DNA of 64,000 bases from Toxorhynchites rutilus septentrionalis (taxonomy: Eukaryota; Arthropoda; Insecta; Diptera; Culicidae), in contig NC_073746.1 of assembly GCF_029784135.1 (NCBI RefSeq), positions 222,655,882 through 222,719,881 on the forward strand, given 5' to 3'. A program made the position numbers and the translations under genes. The notes beneath the pieces are model-generated. The model saw only the letters and a list, made by a program, of their open reading frames with translations. It was not told the DNA's origin and did no database searches. This document shows, piece by piece, positions 35,474 through 46,949 of the stretch. The first letter of the stretch is position 1, and the number at the start of each line of letters is the position of its first letter.

Positions 35474-37727
35474 TAGCTGATTTACACATTGACCAGTAAT
35501 TGGCGCCAGTTACTTGAACGTCAACGGCACGCCATATTTAGATCACCAGTTGACTGGTGCTGTGCGTTCATACACATTTTCAGCAACTGTGCAGCTTGGC
35601 TGTCACTTTATCCTCGATGACGAATGACCTTGTCGACGTCTGGTGGCGATAACCATTTTGGGAGGCAAATTAATCTTTATCGGTTTTGTAGGCCCGGAGG
35701 CAGTTTTAAATTGTCAAAATTTGAATGAAAAATTTTACTTCTTGTTAATTTACTAATTAAAACACGTCGTACTGAACCTTCATCAGCTGTTTTTATATAA
35801 ATTTCCTGATATTTCCATGATTTCATTGTCTATTATCATTTTCGCTTCACAATTCGAACACATGAAGCACAATGCCGTCAACGCGAATGATGATTCTTCC
35901 ATGTATACGTTGAGGGAATTGAATTTGATGTTCCTTGTACCATCGAACCATCCAGTGTTGGCAAATGTACAAATTTATCCGGAAAGGTATATTTTTTCAG
36001 TTTTTTTTTGTTTTGTTTTGTACGGTAAGAACACAGATTTTTCTCATAAAGCATAGGAACTGTTTTTAAACGGTTTTATTTAGCTTGCCCTGTAATTTGT
36101 ATGTTTGTATGTTTGTATGTTTATATGTTTGTAACATGTTTGTCTGTAGCGCTTTACCACATGAATAGAAATTTGAGCCCCTTCCTGTTGACCGATTGAT
36201 CTGAAATTTGGAACACACCTTTATCTCTGCAGTCATTATAAAACTGGGTATTTCATGATTTTAAAACTCCAAGATGGCTGCCGCTACAAAATGGCGGATT
36301 ACATATTTTCCCAAACTCCTTCAATATGGGTATCAAATGAAAGGGCTTGGTTAGTAGAACACAATTATTCATGAGGAATGCAAATCCAAAATGACATCTT
36401 TTAGCGGCGGCCAAATCAAATTTTCCATGAACATGGAATACGCAGTTTTATAATGACAGTAGAATTAAAAGTATGTTTCGATGTTTGTTGGGATTTTTCA
36501 TGATCTACTGTGTTTTACCAGTCAAGCACCTTCATTTGATACCCATATTGATGGGCTTCGAAAAAGCATGGCGCCATTTTATGATGGCGGTCATTTTGGA
36601 TTTACATTTTTCATAATTTTCCATAAATTTCTGAAAATATGTAATCCGCCATTTTGTAGTGGCCACCATTTTAGATTTGCATTTTTCATAAATAACAGTA
36701 TTCTACTAGTCAAGCCCTTTCATTTGATACCCATATTAAAAAGGTTTTGAGAAAATATTTGGATTTGCATTTCTCTTGAATAACTGTGTTCTACTAGTCA
36801 AGCCCTTTCATTTGATACCCATATTGATAGGGGTTTGAGAAAATATGTGATCCGCCATTTTGTGGTGGCGGCCATTTTGGATTTGCATTTCTCATGAAAA
36901 ACTGTGTTCTACTAGGCAAGCCCTTTACTCTGATACTCATGTTGATGGGATTTTGAGAAAATATGTAATGCGCCATTTTATGGTGGCGGCCATTTTGGAT
37001 TTGCATTTCTCATGAATAACTGTGTTCTACTAGTCAAGCCCTTTCATTTGATACCAATATTGACCGGGTTTTGAGAAAATATGTGAACCACCGTTTTGTG
37101 GAGGCGGCCATTTTGGATTTGCATTCCTCATGCATAACTGTGTTCTACTAGTCAAGCCCTTTCATTTGATACCCATGTTGATGGGGTTTTGAGAAAATAT
37201 GTAATCCGCCATTTTGTAGCAGCCGCCATCTTGGATTTTTAAAATAATGAAATACCCAGTTTTATAATGACTGCAGAGATAAAGGTGTGTTCCAAATTTC
37301 AGACCAATCGGTCAACAGGAAGGGGGTTAAATTTCTTTTAATGTGGTAAAGCGCTACGAACAAACATGTTACAAACATACAAACATACAAATTACAGAGC
37401 AAGCCAAATAACACCGTTTAATAATTGTTTTCACCATAGCCGAAAAAGATTTTTCCCCTTCCAGTACAAATAAATATGTGGCAACACTGAAACTACCTGG
37501 CATTTCGATTTCACAAAAATGTCTAATATGACGTACTGTTTGGAAGCAATTGTCATTTATCTGTTGGCGCCAGTATCTAGAAAATTTTCTATTCGCTGGC
37601 GTGGCCAATTACTTGTGCGATACTTGCGCAAGTAACTGGAGCCGGGTGTTTACATGGCTCTAATAACTAGACTCTAGTGATTGGATTCTTCTACTAGCGC
37701 GTTGACTGGCACCGTCTAAATCAGCCT
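35474..37727. mobile_element. 2.25 kb TTA-target element with satellite core
   Basis: Ends TAGCTGATTTACACATTG and, on the other strand, AGGCTGATTTAGACGGTG, with TTA at 35471-35473 and 37728-37730. The ends match the short MITE at 39359-39546. The core is a long inverted repeat with a tandem array between its arms. No transposase is visible. Confidence 0.7.
36075..37412. repeat. Long inverted repeat with ~125-bp tandem array
   Basis: Arms at about 36075-36300 and 37215-37412 pair (CTGTAATTTGTATGTTTGTA, CCTGTTGACCGATTG, ACCTTTATCTCTGCAGTCAT). Between them about six units repeat CCATTTTGTGGTGGCGGCCA, TTTTGGATTTGCATTTCTCA, GTGTTCTACTAGTCAAGCCC and TTTCATTTGATACCCATATT. A few units are inverted near the left arm. 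Confidence 0.88.
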
Positions 37728-38039
37728 TTACTATCCCCTGCATGCAGTCAATACTTCCACCAACCCGTCACGTCAAATGTCAAACGAATGATTTATTTAA
37801 TGTTATTCATGGTGTCGCCATCTACTACAATTTTAAATTGCAATGCCCTCTTTCGAATCAGCATGCCTAGAATCAGTCCTAAATTTAAAAAAAATCAATG
37901 AAAATCATTGAATTAAAATGCTTGAACCCCGTAGTCCGACCCTTATTCAATAATAATAATATATAGACTATTTCTCTCAGCTAGGCGCGAATGATTTCAC
38001 TCCGAAATTTGGAACTAAGAGATATGTTGGCATAAAAAG

Positions 38040-38278
38040 TACAGTATGTTACTTATAATGCGACATGCCGAGGCACCATTTAGTGTCGCATTGGAGGCAA
38101 TTTTGACCAGTAATTTGACATTTGCGACAGGTGGCGACTTTCAAAGTAGGGCTATAATTTGGGCCCCGAACTCAATGTTTACAAAAATGTCCAATTAGAG
38201 GTAAAATATCTAATTAAACGTGTTGCATCACAGGTCTGTCCAATTAGCTAAATGTCGAATTAGATGTAAATTACTGTA
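38040..38278 (+). mobile_element. TACAGTAA-family MITE, complete
   Basis: About 239 bp, TACAGTATGTTACTTATAAT to GTCGAATTAGATGTAAATTA then CTGTA; includes CATGCCGAGGCACCATTT and TTTGGGCCCCGAACTC. Confidence 0.85.
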
Positions 38279-38502
38279 CAACCAAAATCAAAACAAAAGC
38301 CGTGACACAAAGCTCAGACAAAAACCAAACGAGCCGTTCGTCTCCGTCAATTATTATTTTCTACAAATCCTGCCGGTCGTTTTCGTTGAACGTTTGCTGA
38401 CGGGTCGTTACTTTGCCGGTGTATGTGAATGTTTTCATAATAATTGCATGGTAGAATAACTGACGTAACGTGACGTGGATGTTGTATGTGAATCGCACTT
38501 TA

Positions 38503-38790
38503 AGATCCCTATACACTGCGTTCACCTTTGTACCTTGTTCCATGTTGCGCAGACGGATTGGGAATAAAGTAGACCAAATTAGTTGCGACTGACCTTTTTG
38601 GGAGAAACCGTGCTGATCCGATGACAGATAGTTCTTGCAACAGGAAAACACAGCATCAAAATTTTTGAACAGGCGCAAAGTGATGTGATTCCTCGGTAGT
38701 TTTCTATGTTATGTTTGTCTCCTTTCTTGTGTACTGGGAACATCACTGACTGCTTCCATAGCTAAGGAAACATACTCTGCTGTAGAGAGC
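38503..38790 (-). pseudogene. Jockey-like reverse transcriptase, N-terminal part
   Basis: Minus strand reads WKQSVMFPVHKKGDKHNIEN (fingers, with the expected basic region), YRGITSLCACSKIFD, then, after a shift, LSSDQHGFSQKGQSQ and LRNMEQGTKVNAVYRDLK. The next residues, AAFDRV, are at 27806, across the 10.7 kb insertion. The upstream endonuclease domain is not found to the right, so the retrotransposon is 5' truncated. Confidence 0.85.
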
Positions 38791-39355
38791 AAGGATGCAA
38801 AATTTCGAAAGAACATGTTGAAATCGAAAAGCAATTTTTATCAGTGCAAAATATCTCCACCGACATTCTTCACATTTTTCTATCGCGATGCCGCTGTGCC
38901 TATGACCGATGGCTCACCATCTCGTTTGTTTTGATATAGTTTTCGTTCCATCAACAGAAATATCAGTTCATTCTCGATGTCAGTGAATGCTCAAGCCGAA
39001 AATATCACCTTTCATTGCGTCCTGGTGAAATTTTCGTTGGTCATACACCCATAAACTCAGCACTCAAATGTGCCGTTGCCCATCGATGTGTGTGCAATAA
39101 GCGGCAAAAAAATGGGACCGGGGCTAGAAACATACCAGGAAAACATACACACGAACACGCGTTTAAACGTCTGACGCGGTGTCAGTGAGATGATATTTCC
39201 TTGTATGGAATTTTGTTCCCTTCCACTGTCAGCTGATCGAAGATGCGTATGAAAATTTCGGGCGTAAATTCTCAGTGCGACAGTGGAACGAATGAGTGTG
39301 GGGAATAATGCAAAAACCAAATGTTCCACGTGACGGAGTGTCGGTTGCATGTAAT
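38791..39355. other. Intergenic, nothing recognised
   Basis: Minus-strand open frame 39350-39057 has no known domain. No repeat boundary is seen. Confidence 0.35.
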
Positions 39356-39358
39356 TAA

Positions 39359-39546
39359 AGGCTGATTTAGACGATGCCAGTCAGCGCTCTAGTTGAAGTA
39401 TCCAGTGAATAAAGAATAGACACTCTGTTCAAGTTAGAGGCCAATTACTTGTTCGATACTGGTACAAGTAACTTGGACAGAGTGTCTGTTCTCTGTTCAC
39501 TGGATACCTCAACTAGAGCGCTGACTGGCATCGTCTAAATCAGCCT
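39359..39546. mobile_element. 188-bp palindromic MITE, TAA duplication
   Basis: Nearly perfect palindrome: GGCTGATTTAGACGATGCCA to the inverse TGGCATCGTCTAAATCAGCC, TAA on each side (39356-39358, 39547-39549). Ends match the 2.25 kb element at 35474-37727, its likely longer relative. Confidence 0.9.
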
Positions 39547-39708
39547 TAAGTTTGGTTCATTTGTCATGAACTGCAGGGGCATTGGTGGTTTATTTTGATG
39601 TTGTCTCAATATCTTGCGCTGTCAGTAAAGTGAGTGTGAGATTTTGCAACTCTGGTAGAGAGGTGTCGAATAGGACCGATAAAGGGTAGGCAAGACTTGG
39701 TGCACATT

Positions 39709-39915
39709 TTGACGTAGATCTACGTCTTTCATTAAGGGTGCAAAATCAGAAAACAGGTCACGTTTTTATGAAATAAAGTTAACGTTAATAACTGTTTTTG
39801 CCGCGAACGGATTTTGGTGATATAAAAACCAAACGAATCGGAAATTCCCTAAGGTTTGTTTGATATGCTATACATTACAATCCCATAGTCTGTATATGGT
39901 TCAAACTGATGAAAA
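39709..39915 (+). repeat. Dispersed repeat, pair of 28473-28690
   Basis: Starts TTTTGACGTAGATCTACGTC and follows the 28.5 kb copy with about 85 percent visual identity to CCCATAGTCTGTATATGGTT. Confidence 0.75.
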
Positions 39916-39940
39916 GTGGAAGCATTCCCATTTCCTCATA

Positions 39941-40438
39941 GGGGAGCCGCGGATAAGACGGACAGTGGGGGTATAATGGACAGGTGATTGATTTGTATAG
40001 TTGCATTATGAATTTCAAATTTCTGAAATGGAAAGTCACATCCAATGCATGATGGAAAAAGAAGGGAAGAATATTCATCTCTTTTTTTATATTTCCTTTT
40101 TTTTTGTTATATTTCAGTTACTGGACACACAAACACTGAGAGTAAAATTATTCCTCCCGCGAGCGATAAACCTCTACGCTTCGTATATTATGAACATGTC
40201 CATATTCCCCCCACTACATGTCCATTATACCCGCACCGATAAAAATGTTTCACTTTTCGGCTTGTTTTAATTTCAGTAAAAAACATGGAAAACACATTTT
40301 TATTAAACATTTGGCCTGTTATTTCGAAAACCAGTATATTGAAATGTAAAAAAATTGCTTTTTAATTTTTGAAAACATGAGTTTCCAAAGATACAATTGA
40401 AGTTTTCCTTAACATGTCCGTCTTACGCCCAACTCCCC
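39941..40438. mobile_element. TA-target MITE, about 498 bp
   Basis: Ends GGGGAGCCGCGGATAAGACG and, on the other strand, GGGGAGTTGGGCGTAAGACG, with TA on both sides (39939-39940, 40439-40440). Internal GGGGGTATAATGGACA recurs inverted as TGTCCATTATACCCGC. Probably a Tc1/mariner or pogo-type non-autonomous element. Confidence 0.75.
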
Positions 40439-42491
40439 TACAATTGTTCTCTCCATTTGTGTGCTTCCCCGAACAGAGCTGTCAAAAACGAGCAACTTAG
40501 GACGAGCAACGAAGGGGAAATCGTAAAATGTAAAGTCTCCATGAACAAAGGAGAAGAAGAAGAACGAAGGGAAATATTTTCCTAGAGTATAAACAGTGGA
40601 TCTCGCTGAAGCAAACTTTCATTCATCGTGAGTAGTGATCCCCGATTTTTGAAATTAATCGTTCATCAGCTAATCGAATAGTTTTCAGCAGTTTGTTATT
40701 CGATACGATTAATCGCCCCAAATAATCGATTAATAGATTAATCGTCACACTGAGAGAAATAATTAGTTAGACTAATAATTCTCATTTGCTAGAAAGCCAT
40801 ATGGAATCAAAAAAGTGTTCGTTCCGCCTGAAAATCAATTATTATCTTTTACGCTCCCCTAAAGTCGTAAACGAAGCTTAATTCGCGTTAACGCCATTGA
40901 GCATCGTTATGAACTTAGGGGAGCATCAAAGATAATGATTGATTGTCAGGATAAAACTAAAATCTACTTGACTATCACAAAGCACCACCTTTCAATGGAT
41001 AAGTGTCGAAATTTGATAGCAATCGGTCGATTGGTTCGTGAGTTACAGCATTGAGAGTGAAGCAACTTTTGTTATTGTGAAAAAAAAATGGAAAAATTCG
41101 AATTTCGTTGCAATGGCATTTTGTCTAGATTTTTTTTAGTTTAACTGGTCCGAAAAGTTTTTTAAAATACTCTCCGGTCAAGGTTTTACCGGTTTGAATG
41201 TGATCAATTAACAAAATTCTTGACTTCACCATAATCCTCTTGGGCGATTTTGACTTATTTGCTTACTTTGGATCTGAACTGAAACCGGTTATGTTCACTC
41301 TGCAGTTTGTTGTCGCAGTTGTAGTTCGTAGTGGTGTACCCAAGTGTCATCCATAGTTACGAATCATAGTGCATAGTCGAATACTACATGTTGGCAACAA
41401 AACATTAAAATGTATCTTTCTGACATTGTTGTCAAATTGAGGTCACGTTAGCGACATAAATGGTTTCGTAACGAGCCGAAAGTTCCCTCCGTATGTATCC
41501 ATAGAATCACACGTATGAACAAACTTGATAACTGTCCATATTTGCTATGAAATGCTAACCAAAAAATGGGAAAATATACCCGACACTGCACTTAACACAA
41601 GGAGTAATTTTACGGTGCCAAACGACGTGAAATATGATTCAAACACTCACGTCAGGTCTGAACTTCACAAGTGTTCCGTTTTTTGTCACTGTATCCTTTC
41701 GGTGGTGATTTAAAGCATACCACTGAATCTGTAACGAGTCTTGACACTAATTCCTTTCAACTTTCATATTTTTTCAGTTACCCTCCGAAACCACATTTTC
41801 GCTTACTCACTTAGCTCATCTTTTTTCCGTTCTGATCATACAATCCGTTCATACAAAGCATAAGCTCACCGAATGTACTGCATGCTGGAGAATAGCTTCT
41901 GTATAATATATTTTAATGATTTCAATTTGTCACTATTTATAGCAGCGCCGAGTCAAACGAATAACTTTGTCATGGTCCTTCACCGTCGCTGCGGGAAAAC
42001 TTTTTCATCACCGGTAAACGAGCTTGCGGCAACTTGTGACAACGATTGGCATCGAAAAATTGGATTTAAAAATTATGTAAAATTCTCTGTTTAGACAGAT
42101 GCAAATTGAATTCATTGTAATCCGCTTGATGTTGTCCATTCGGTTTGTTCGAGAAGAGAATTGTGTCTGCAAATAAGCATTACGGATGTTAGAAAGGGAA
42201 CAATTCGACCGACGAATTAGAAACGAAGTATTTTCATTCGCACAGATAAATTGCTCTTCTTGGATGAATTAATCGGAAAATCATTGACTAGGTTATAGTT
42301 AATTCAATTAAATTAGCATGGATTTGTTTCTGCATCACCATCAGAAGCGCACACTTGTGTAACGACGAGTTTCAACTGCAAGAGCCAAATAAATAGAGTT
42401 AGTTACCATTTTGTTTCAGCATATTATTCTACACGTGATCAAATTCACGCATTCGTAATTATGGTTTTCTTATTTTACCGGTCCTGACCAC
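40439..42491. other. Intergenic with hAT end and a hairpin
   Basis: 40628-40790 is a second copy of the left end of the hAT element (AGTGATCCCCGATTTTTGAA), lacking a visible right end. 40828-40953 forms a hairpin: TCAATTATTATCTTTTACGC TCCCC pairs with GGGGAGCATCAAAGATAATG. From 41000 to 42490 I see only unclassified short frames and no gene. Confidence 0.45.
40628..40790 (+). mobile_element. hAT left-end fragment
   Basis: Matches 14790-14853 and continues as 16589-16680 does, without the 1.73 kb insertion. It supplies the empty-site sequence for the insertion at 14855-16588. Confidence 0.75.
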
Positions 42492-44946
42492 TTTTTTTTT
42501 TATAATAGTTTTGTTTATTTCAAATGTTTTTGTTTTTGTACAAGAATTGCTTTAACTTTAAAATTTTACACATTCAAACTTAGATGAAACTTTAACGCAT
42601 TTACATCGACGTTACTGTCAGTACTATTTACAAAAAATATATAATTAACAATTGTTTTTAGGAACTTCGTCCGTATGGTAGGTTCTATATTTATTAGTGT
42701 AGGGCGCATCAACTGCTCGAAAGGTGGTCTCTGCCGGCCGCCTAGTATCGCTGTTAGTTTCCGTTGTAAAAATGTCCACGCTGCTACTACGTGCGGGCAC
42801 TCGCTGTCTCCACCGCTGCATTACAGTGCAGACAGTTTGCTCCATCTGCACGCTGCATAATATTCATCAGCCTTCGATGTTCGACTTTTCCATTTACGAA
42901 GAGGTACAATAGGCTTCGCTGACTCGATGACAGTCGTTTCGATGCTATGTTTCTCCACACTCGTCGCCAATTCGTTGCTGGATGATTTTGTTCCACTCTG
43001 GGCGGTTCCGTTTTTTGTATGTAAAATTGATGAATCAGATCACTGGACGGGCTTCGTTGTATAGGAAATGGAAGGAGGGGAACTTGTCTAATTATTTGTC
43101 TAAGACATGGTAGATCTGCAAAGTGAGAATTAACTTGAGTACGACTAGCACTGTAGAATGGCATAGAGTCTTTATCTCGGAGATGCCAGTTGATGAGCAG
43201 CGCTCTGCATTTTATCGCTGGTAGTTGCAAACCTAGTCCACCGAGTTTCTTGCTTCGCGCCAATTGCTGCATCGGGACACGAGCTGGTACGCCTCTCCAC
43301 AAGAATGATCCCATGGCGGATGTTATTTTCGCTATGTGAACACTGTTCGGTTCGATATTTGATGCCAAGTACCACATTTTCGAAAAAATGAGTGTATTCA
43401 GCAACGTAACTTTTTGTGTTAGTGTTAGTGTTCGGAGCGAATGCATCCAGATACTCTGCGCTATTCTCCCTGATACCGCATCCCAATTGAGTTTTGACAT
43501 TACACGTATTGAATTGGTGAATACTGTTCCCAGAATTTTTATTGTTGCTCCCGTTTGAAGCCATGGCACAACCAGCCAGTTTTCGTCTACTTTTCCAACG
43601 TCAATCACTGTAGTTTTACTCCTGTTCAATTTTGCGCCAGCAACCGGGGCTCTGGCAACCCTATCCCATCCAATGCAAATTGAGCGTAGGCAGCATAAAA
43701 CAGGGCTCGCGCTTAGGAGGCTCACGTATTGTTTAATGTTTGGAGTCATATATGTTAATATTTGATTACGTTGGATAGTTTTTTTTTGGCAAGCGATGTT
43801 TGGATACCCATCCGGAAGCTTTCTTGACGATTTGCAATTCAAATCACAGCCGAAGAATCGCGCGGAGCACTTCATTTTGAATTTTAGGTTATGATTTCTA
43901 TGCTCATGATTTTCTATGCTGGCTACTGAAAGGCGGCCATCTTAGCAATCCCTTGCCAGCAACCAGTTCGAACCGACTAAAAAGTTCGTTCATGCGTTCG
44001 ATTTTGTCTGCGGATGTGGCGATCACGTTGAATCATCTGCGTAAGCTACACATAGATCCTCATCGCAGATGAGCTCAAGCCGTGTCAGGAGAGGATGGAG
44101 ATATATAACAAACAGTATCATCGACATCGGATCTCCCTGCCTTACCGATCTCTCGATAGGGAATTCTGGCGAGAGATTCCCATTTACCAACAGGCGCGAT
44201 GTGGCTCGCTCGGAAATTCGTCGAAGCAGCTCAACAAAGCTCTGGTTTATCCCGAGTGATAACATTGTACGGTATAAGAAGATGTGCGAAACCCGATCGA
44301 ACGCGTGATCCAGATCGTATGAAATTAGTTTTCCTCTTCTCTTTCTTGCTATGAGCTCTGCGATACGATCCTTTATAGCCAGTGTGGCTTCGAATATTGA
44401 GTGAGGAAAGTTGCTGCTCTTCTGCGCATCGCACGGTAGCCAAAGGTTTTTGACGCACGTGCTCTAAGCGAGTCTTCATTACTCGACTTAGAATTTTGAA
44501 ATCAACATTTAACAATGTTATTGGTCGGTATGCTTTTGCGGTGCCGACGTCGTTTCTTTTTTCAACCAACACGATGGTTCCGCTTACAAACTCGGGAGGT
44601 AGTTCGGTAGTCATAGCTTCGTTGATTACAAGGTTTAACTCTCTGTGTATCACGTCGAGGGTTCTTTAATAGAATTCTTTAGGTAATCCATCTGCTCCTG
44701 GAGATTTCTTTGCTGCCGGAGATTCAAACATATACTGTTCGACTTGTTGACCGTCTTGTAGCAGTTCGCCTCTCCCAGTTCTAATCTCTGTGATCGTTGT
44801 TTTTTTTTACGTCGTCTCTCCCCCAGCTGATATATCGAGACGTTTTCACCAGCTACGATGGTGTCGTTTATCCGCAAGAAATTTTGCGCGAATTTTCGCT
44901 GAAGCGCAAGCATTTGCGCTTCCACATGATTAATGGTCGTCAACAT
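42492..44946 (-). pseudogene. L1-like non-LTR retrotransposon, decayed
   Basis: Minus strand in order: QRKFAQNFLRINDTIVAGEN (44900), SPGADGLPKEFY with a stop just after it (44700-44660), FVSGTIVLVEKRNDVGTAKA YRPITLLN (RT fingers), then in other frames AELIARKRRGKLISYDLDHA FDRVSH, VRQGDPMSMILFVIYLHPLL and CVAYADDST (catalytic YADD at about 44035). An insertion at 43646-43954 interrupts the next segment, which resumes AGAKLNRSKTTVIDVGK and continues through a long C-terminal part (NWRRVWRNIASKRLSSSQRS, ending with a CLHC knuckle). A poly(A) tail lies at 42492-42500. The endonuclease is missing, so the copy is 5' truncated and has several frameshifts. Confidence 0.85.
43646..43954. mobile_element. 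309-bp insertion in the L1-like element
   Basis: Flanked by the 10-bp duplication GCCAGCAACC (43636-43645, 43955-43964); skipping it rejoins FSRFELVAG with AKLNRSKTTV. The ends (GGGGCTCTGGC and, on the other strand, AAGGGATTGCTAAG) are only weakly similar, so hAT-like MITE or SINE cannot be separated. Confidence 0.7.
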
Positions 44947-45350
44947 GGAAGGATTTTTAAAATATCCGTCATAAGCGAGTCGAAGCTGACTATACAGACG
45001 TTGGTGTTCTGTATGGAATTAGGCGTCGTGATTTTGTGCATTGAGCCGATAGTTGATAAAAATATCCAAAAAAAGGATTTGACGAAAACTCTAACGAACT
45101 GTGCGTAAAGCGTAAACTTTCTAATGTTGTAAGTTGTTACGAAAATAAAATTATGTAAATTTGATGCAAAAAACTCGAATTCAGGCAGCTCGCACATCCT
45201 TTTAAAATTGAGTCCATGAGGAAATGCGTTCGGAGAACAGTGCCTTCCTGTGCGAACTGCAACGTATTTTGAATGCTTTGATGCTTTATCATCTTGGCAT
45301 AGGAAACACACCTCTTTCGGTCCCAGAATCGAAGCTAGCTGCTCAATCAT
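44940..45350 (-). other. Unidentified 136-codon open frame
   Basis: Contains GPKEVCFLCQDDKASKHSKY and further Cys residues, but no zinc-finger pattern I can name. It lies upstream of the L1-like polymerase and abuts a decayed MITE at 45352. It may be retrotransposon ORF1 debris or unrelated. Confidence 0.25.
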
Positions 45351-45351
45351 A

Positions 45352-45500
45352 TAGGGCTGCGTGAATTTATTTTGGAATAAAACTAGAATTTTGTTACCTC
45401 ACGAACACGGCTAATCCCCTTCCTCCTATGTCACATTATCTAACGCAACCTTGACCCTCCTCGTCCTTCTCGCGTTACGTAATTTGTACACGACGTCTAA
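45352..45500. repeat. Decayed copy of the GGCGTCGTGCAC MITE
   Basis: Right end GCGTTACGTAATTTGTACAC GACGTC then TAA matches the intact MITE at 50160-50313; the left end (GGCTGCGTGAATTTA) is diverged. Confidence 0.55.
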
Positions 45501-46679
45501 CAGAAAATGGCGTCCAAGCAAGAGAAAATTCGAAAATCCGAGCTATTCGCACGTTCAGTTTGTGAAATCGCGAGAAGCAACGAAGACAAAATGACGTTCT
45601 GTGACAAATGAATAAGGTGATTATATTAAATCTGATGGCAGGAGATAAACAAAAAGTTCGGCCAACAGGAAGCTTGGCTTTTTGAAATTAAAAAAAAAAC
45701 AAATTGATTGCTTAATGAATAAATTTAATCAATTTAGATATGAATGCATTGACCATGTTACAGAAACGGTTATAGGAAGTTTACGATGAAACCTTTTAGA
45801 TGGTTTATGAGAAATAAGTTTAGGAATGTTTTGTAGTGTTGCAATGATATTAGGCATGGGTGAAAATGAGTAGCAATATAGCATATGACTCCTGGCTAGT
45901 TTGTACACAAATGCATATTTCTAGTAATGCATTTTTGACGGTTTGGCGGTTTTTGACGAGTAAACGTCCACGTACGTTGTATTCTGATTTATCACACGAA
46001 TAAACTTCGCTTTTTTGCAGTAGTAGCCAACACCAACACTAAATGTGCTCCGCCTTGACATTTTTGGCGCGGCAAGCGTACGGACCGCAGAGGAAATTAA
46101 AATTCTATGCATGGATCCCATCCTTGATTTAAATGTGAAGTGATAAAGCTGCTAGCGACTATAATGAAGCGTTAAATTATGCAATATTTCAGCACACGAA
46201 CATCTAGCAGCTGGTCCCGCTGAAGCTGCTGCACAGAGGCTCTGTCGTGTGCAACGCGTATCTGCAAGAGCCGCCAGGGGAAATATTTTTGTTATGCGCA
46301 ACTGTTGCGGGACTGTTTTTCCATATCTGCTTTTGCTGGCATAATTTATAAGTATGGTTAATGTCAGAAACATAACACGCAAACTAGTAAATTGTTGCAT
46401 ATTTTTGTTCTATTTTTTGAATTTATATGTAACTTACAAAACCATTTACTTATGTTATCGTGCAGAAAGTTCCAAATATTTCTAAAAATAGTAAAAATCA
46501 TCGGTAAGGTTTTGTAACAAAGTTTGACAATACAAGTTGCCAAGCTACCAAGACAAGCACTCGCTGAACAGTGCTTCACTTTTCACGAAAATGAGAATGG
46601 CTTGACTTTGAATTCACTTTTCATCTGAAGAGGAATTGCGTTTTGGCGTGGCATCCACAAATTGCCCTCGAGATGACGG
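45501..46679. other. Intergenic, nothing recognised
   Basis: A short plus-strand frame at 45508 (MASKQEKIRKSELFARSVCE) slightly recalls the N-termini of mariner-type transposases but ends after 34 codons. No other element or gene is seen. Confidence 0.35.
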
Positions 46680-46937
46680 GGTACAAACGTGTCAACCTGA
46701 ATATGCAATGAAATCTGGCACAACAAGGGAAAATGTTGTTATAATTATCTGTTGAGAGGATTTACAAGTATTCGGGTCGAGCTGCCCCTATCCTCTCTCT
46801 GGTTTCCACATTAAACCCCTTGGAACGACTTTGTTTTATTCGATCAACAATTCTTTTGCTTTTGTTCAATCTTACGTTTCTCTATGTTTGCCAACGTGCG
46901 CGGGCTCAAACTATTGCAGACTTAACAATTATTTTTT
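46680..46937 (+). repeat. Duplicated segment, first copy
   Basis: Matches 48236-48500 throughout: AAACGTGTCAACCYGAATMT, ATAATTATCWGTTGAG, TTTACAAGTATTC and TCTATGTTTGCYAACGYGCG. A diverged direct duplication separated by about 1.5 kb. Confidence 0.75.
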
Positions 46938-46949
46938 CAATTGAATTGA

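Larger units (their letters stand above)
27885..37740. mobile_element. Nested insertion flanked by CATGCAG
   Basis: Sequence continuous at 1-95 of the window is split here: the parts on either side (27810-27884 and 37741-37835) meet at CATGCAG, present on both sides (27878-27884, 37741-37747). The inserted block has no clear matching TIRs and itself contains at least six smaller elements. It may be one large transposon of unknown class or the product of rearrangement. Confidence 0.55.
27810..38499. mobile_element. 10.7 kb TTA-target element splitting the retrotransposon
   Basis: Starts TGTGCGATTCACATA and ends with its inverse, TATGTGAATCGCAC plus one base, between TTA copies (27807-27809, 38500-38502). 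Removing the insert and one TTA joins the flanking reverse transcriptase frames as YRDLK|AAFDRV with no frame loss. The same ends occur at 1-161. The original element was short; nearly all its length is a further 9.86 kb insertion (27885-37740). Confidence 0.82.

Noticed and set aside
42787..43875. A 362-codon minus-strand ORF as one intact gene
   Set aside because: Its first part is the 309-bp insertion at 43646-43954 and the rest is the C-terminal region of the L1-like retrotransposon, so it is a chance fusion.
45508..45612. MASKQEKIRK... as a transposase N-terminus
   Set aside because: Only 34 codons, no downstream catalytic domain or TIR; similarity is too weak to call.
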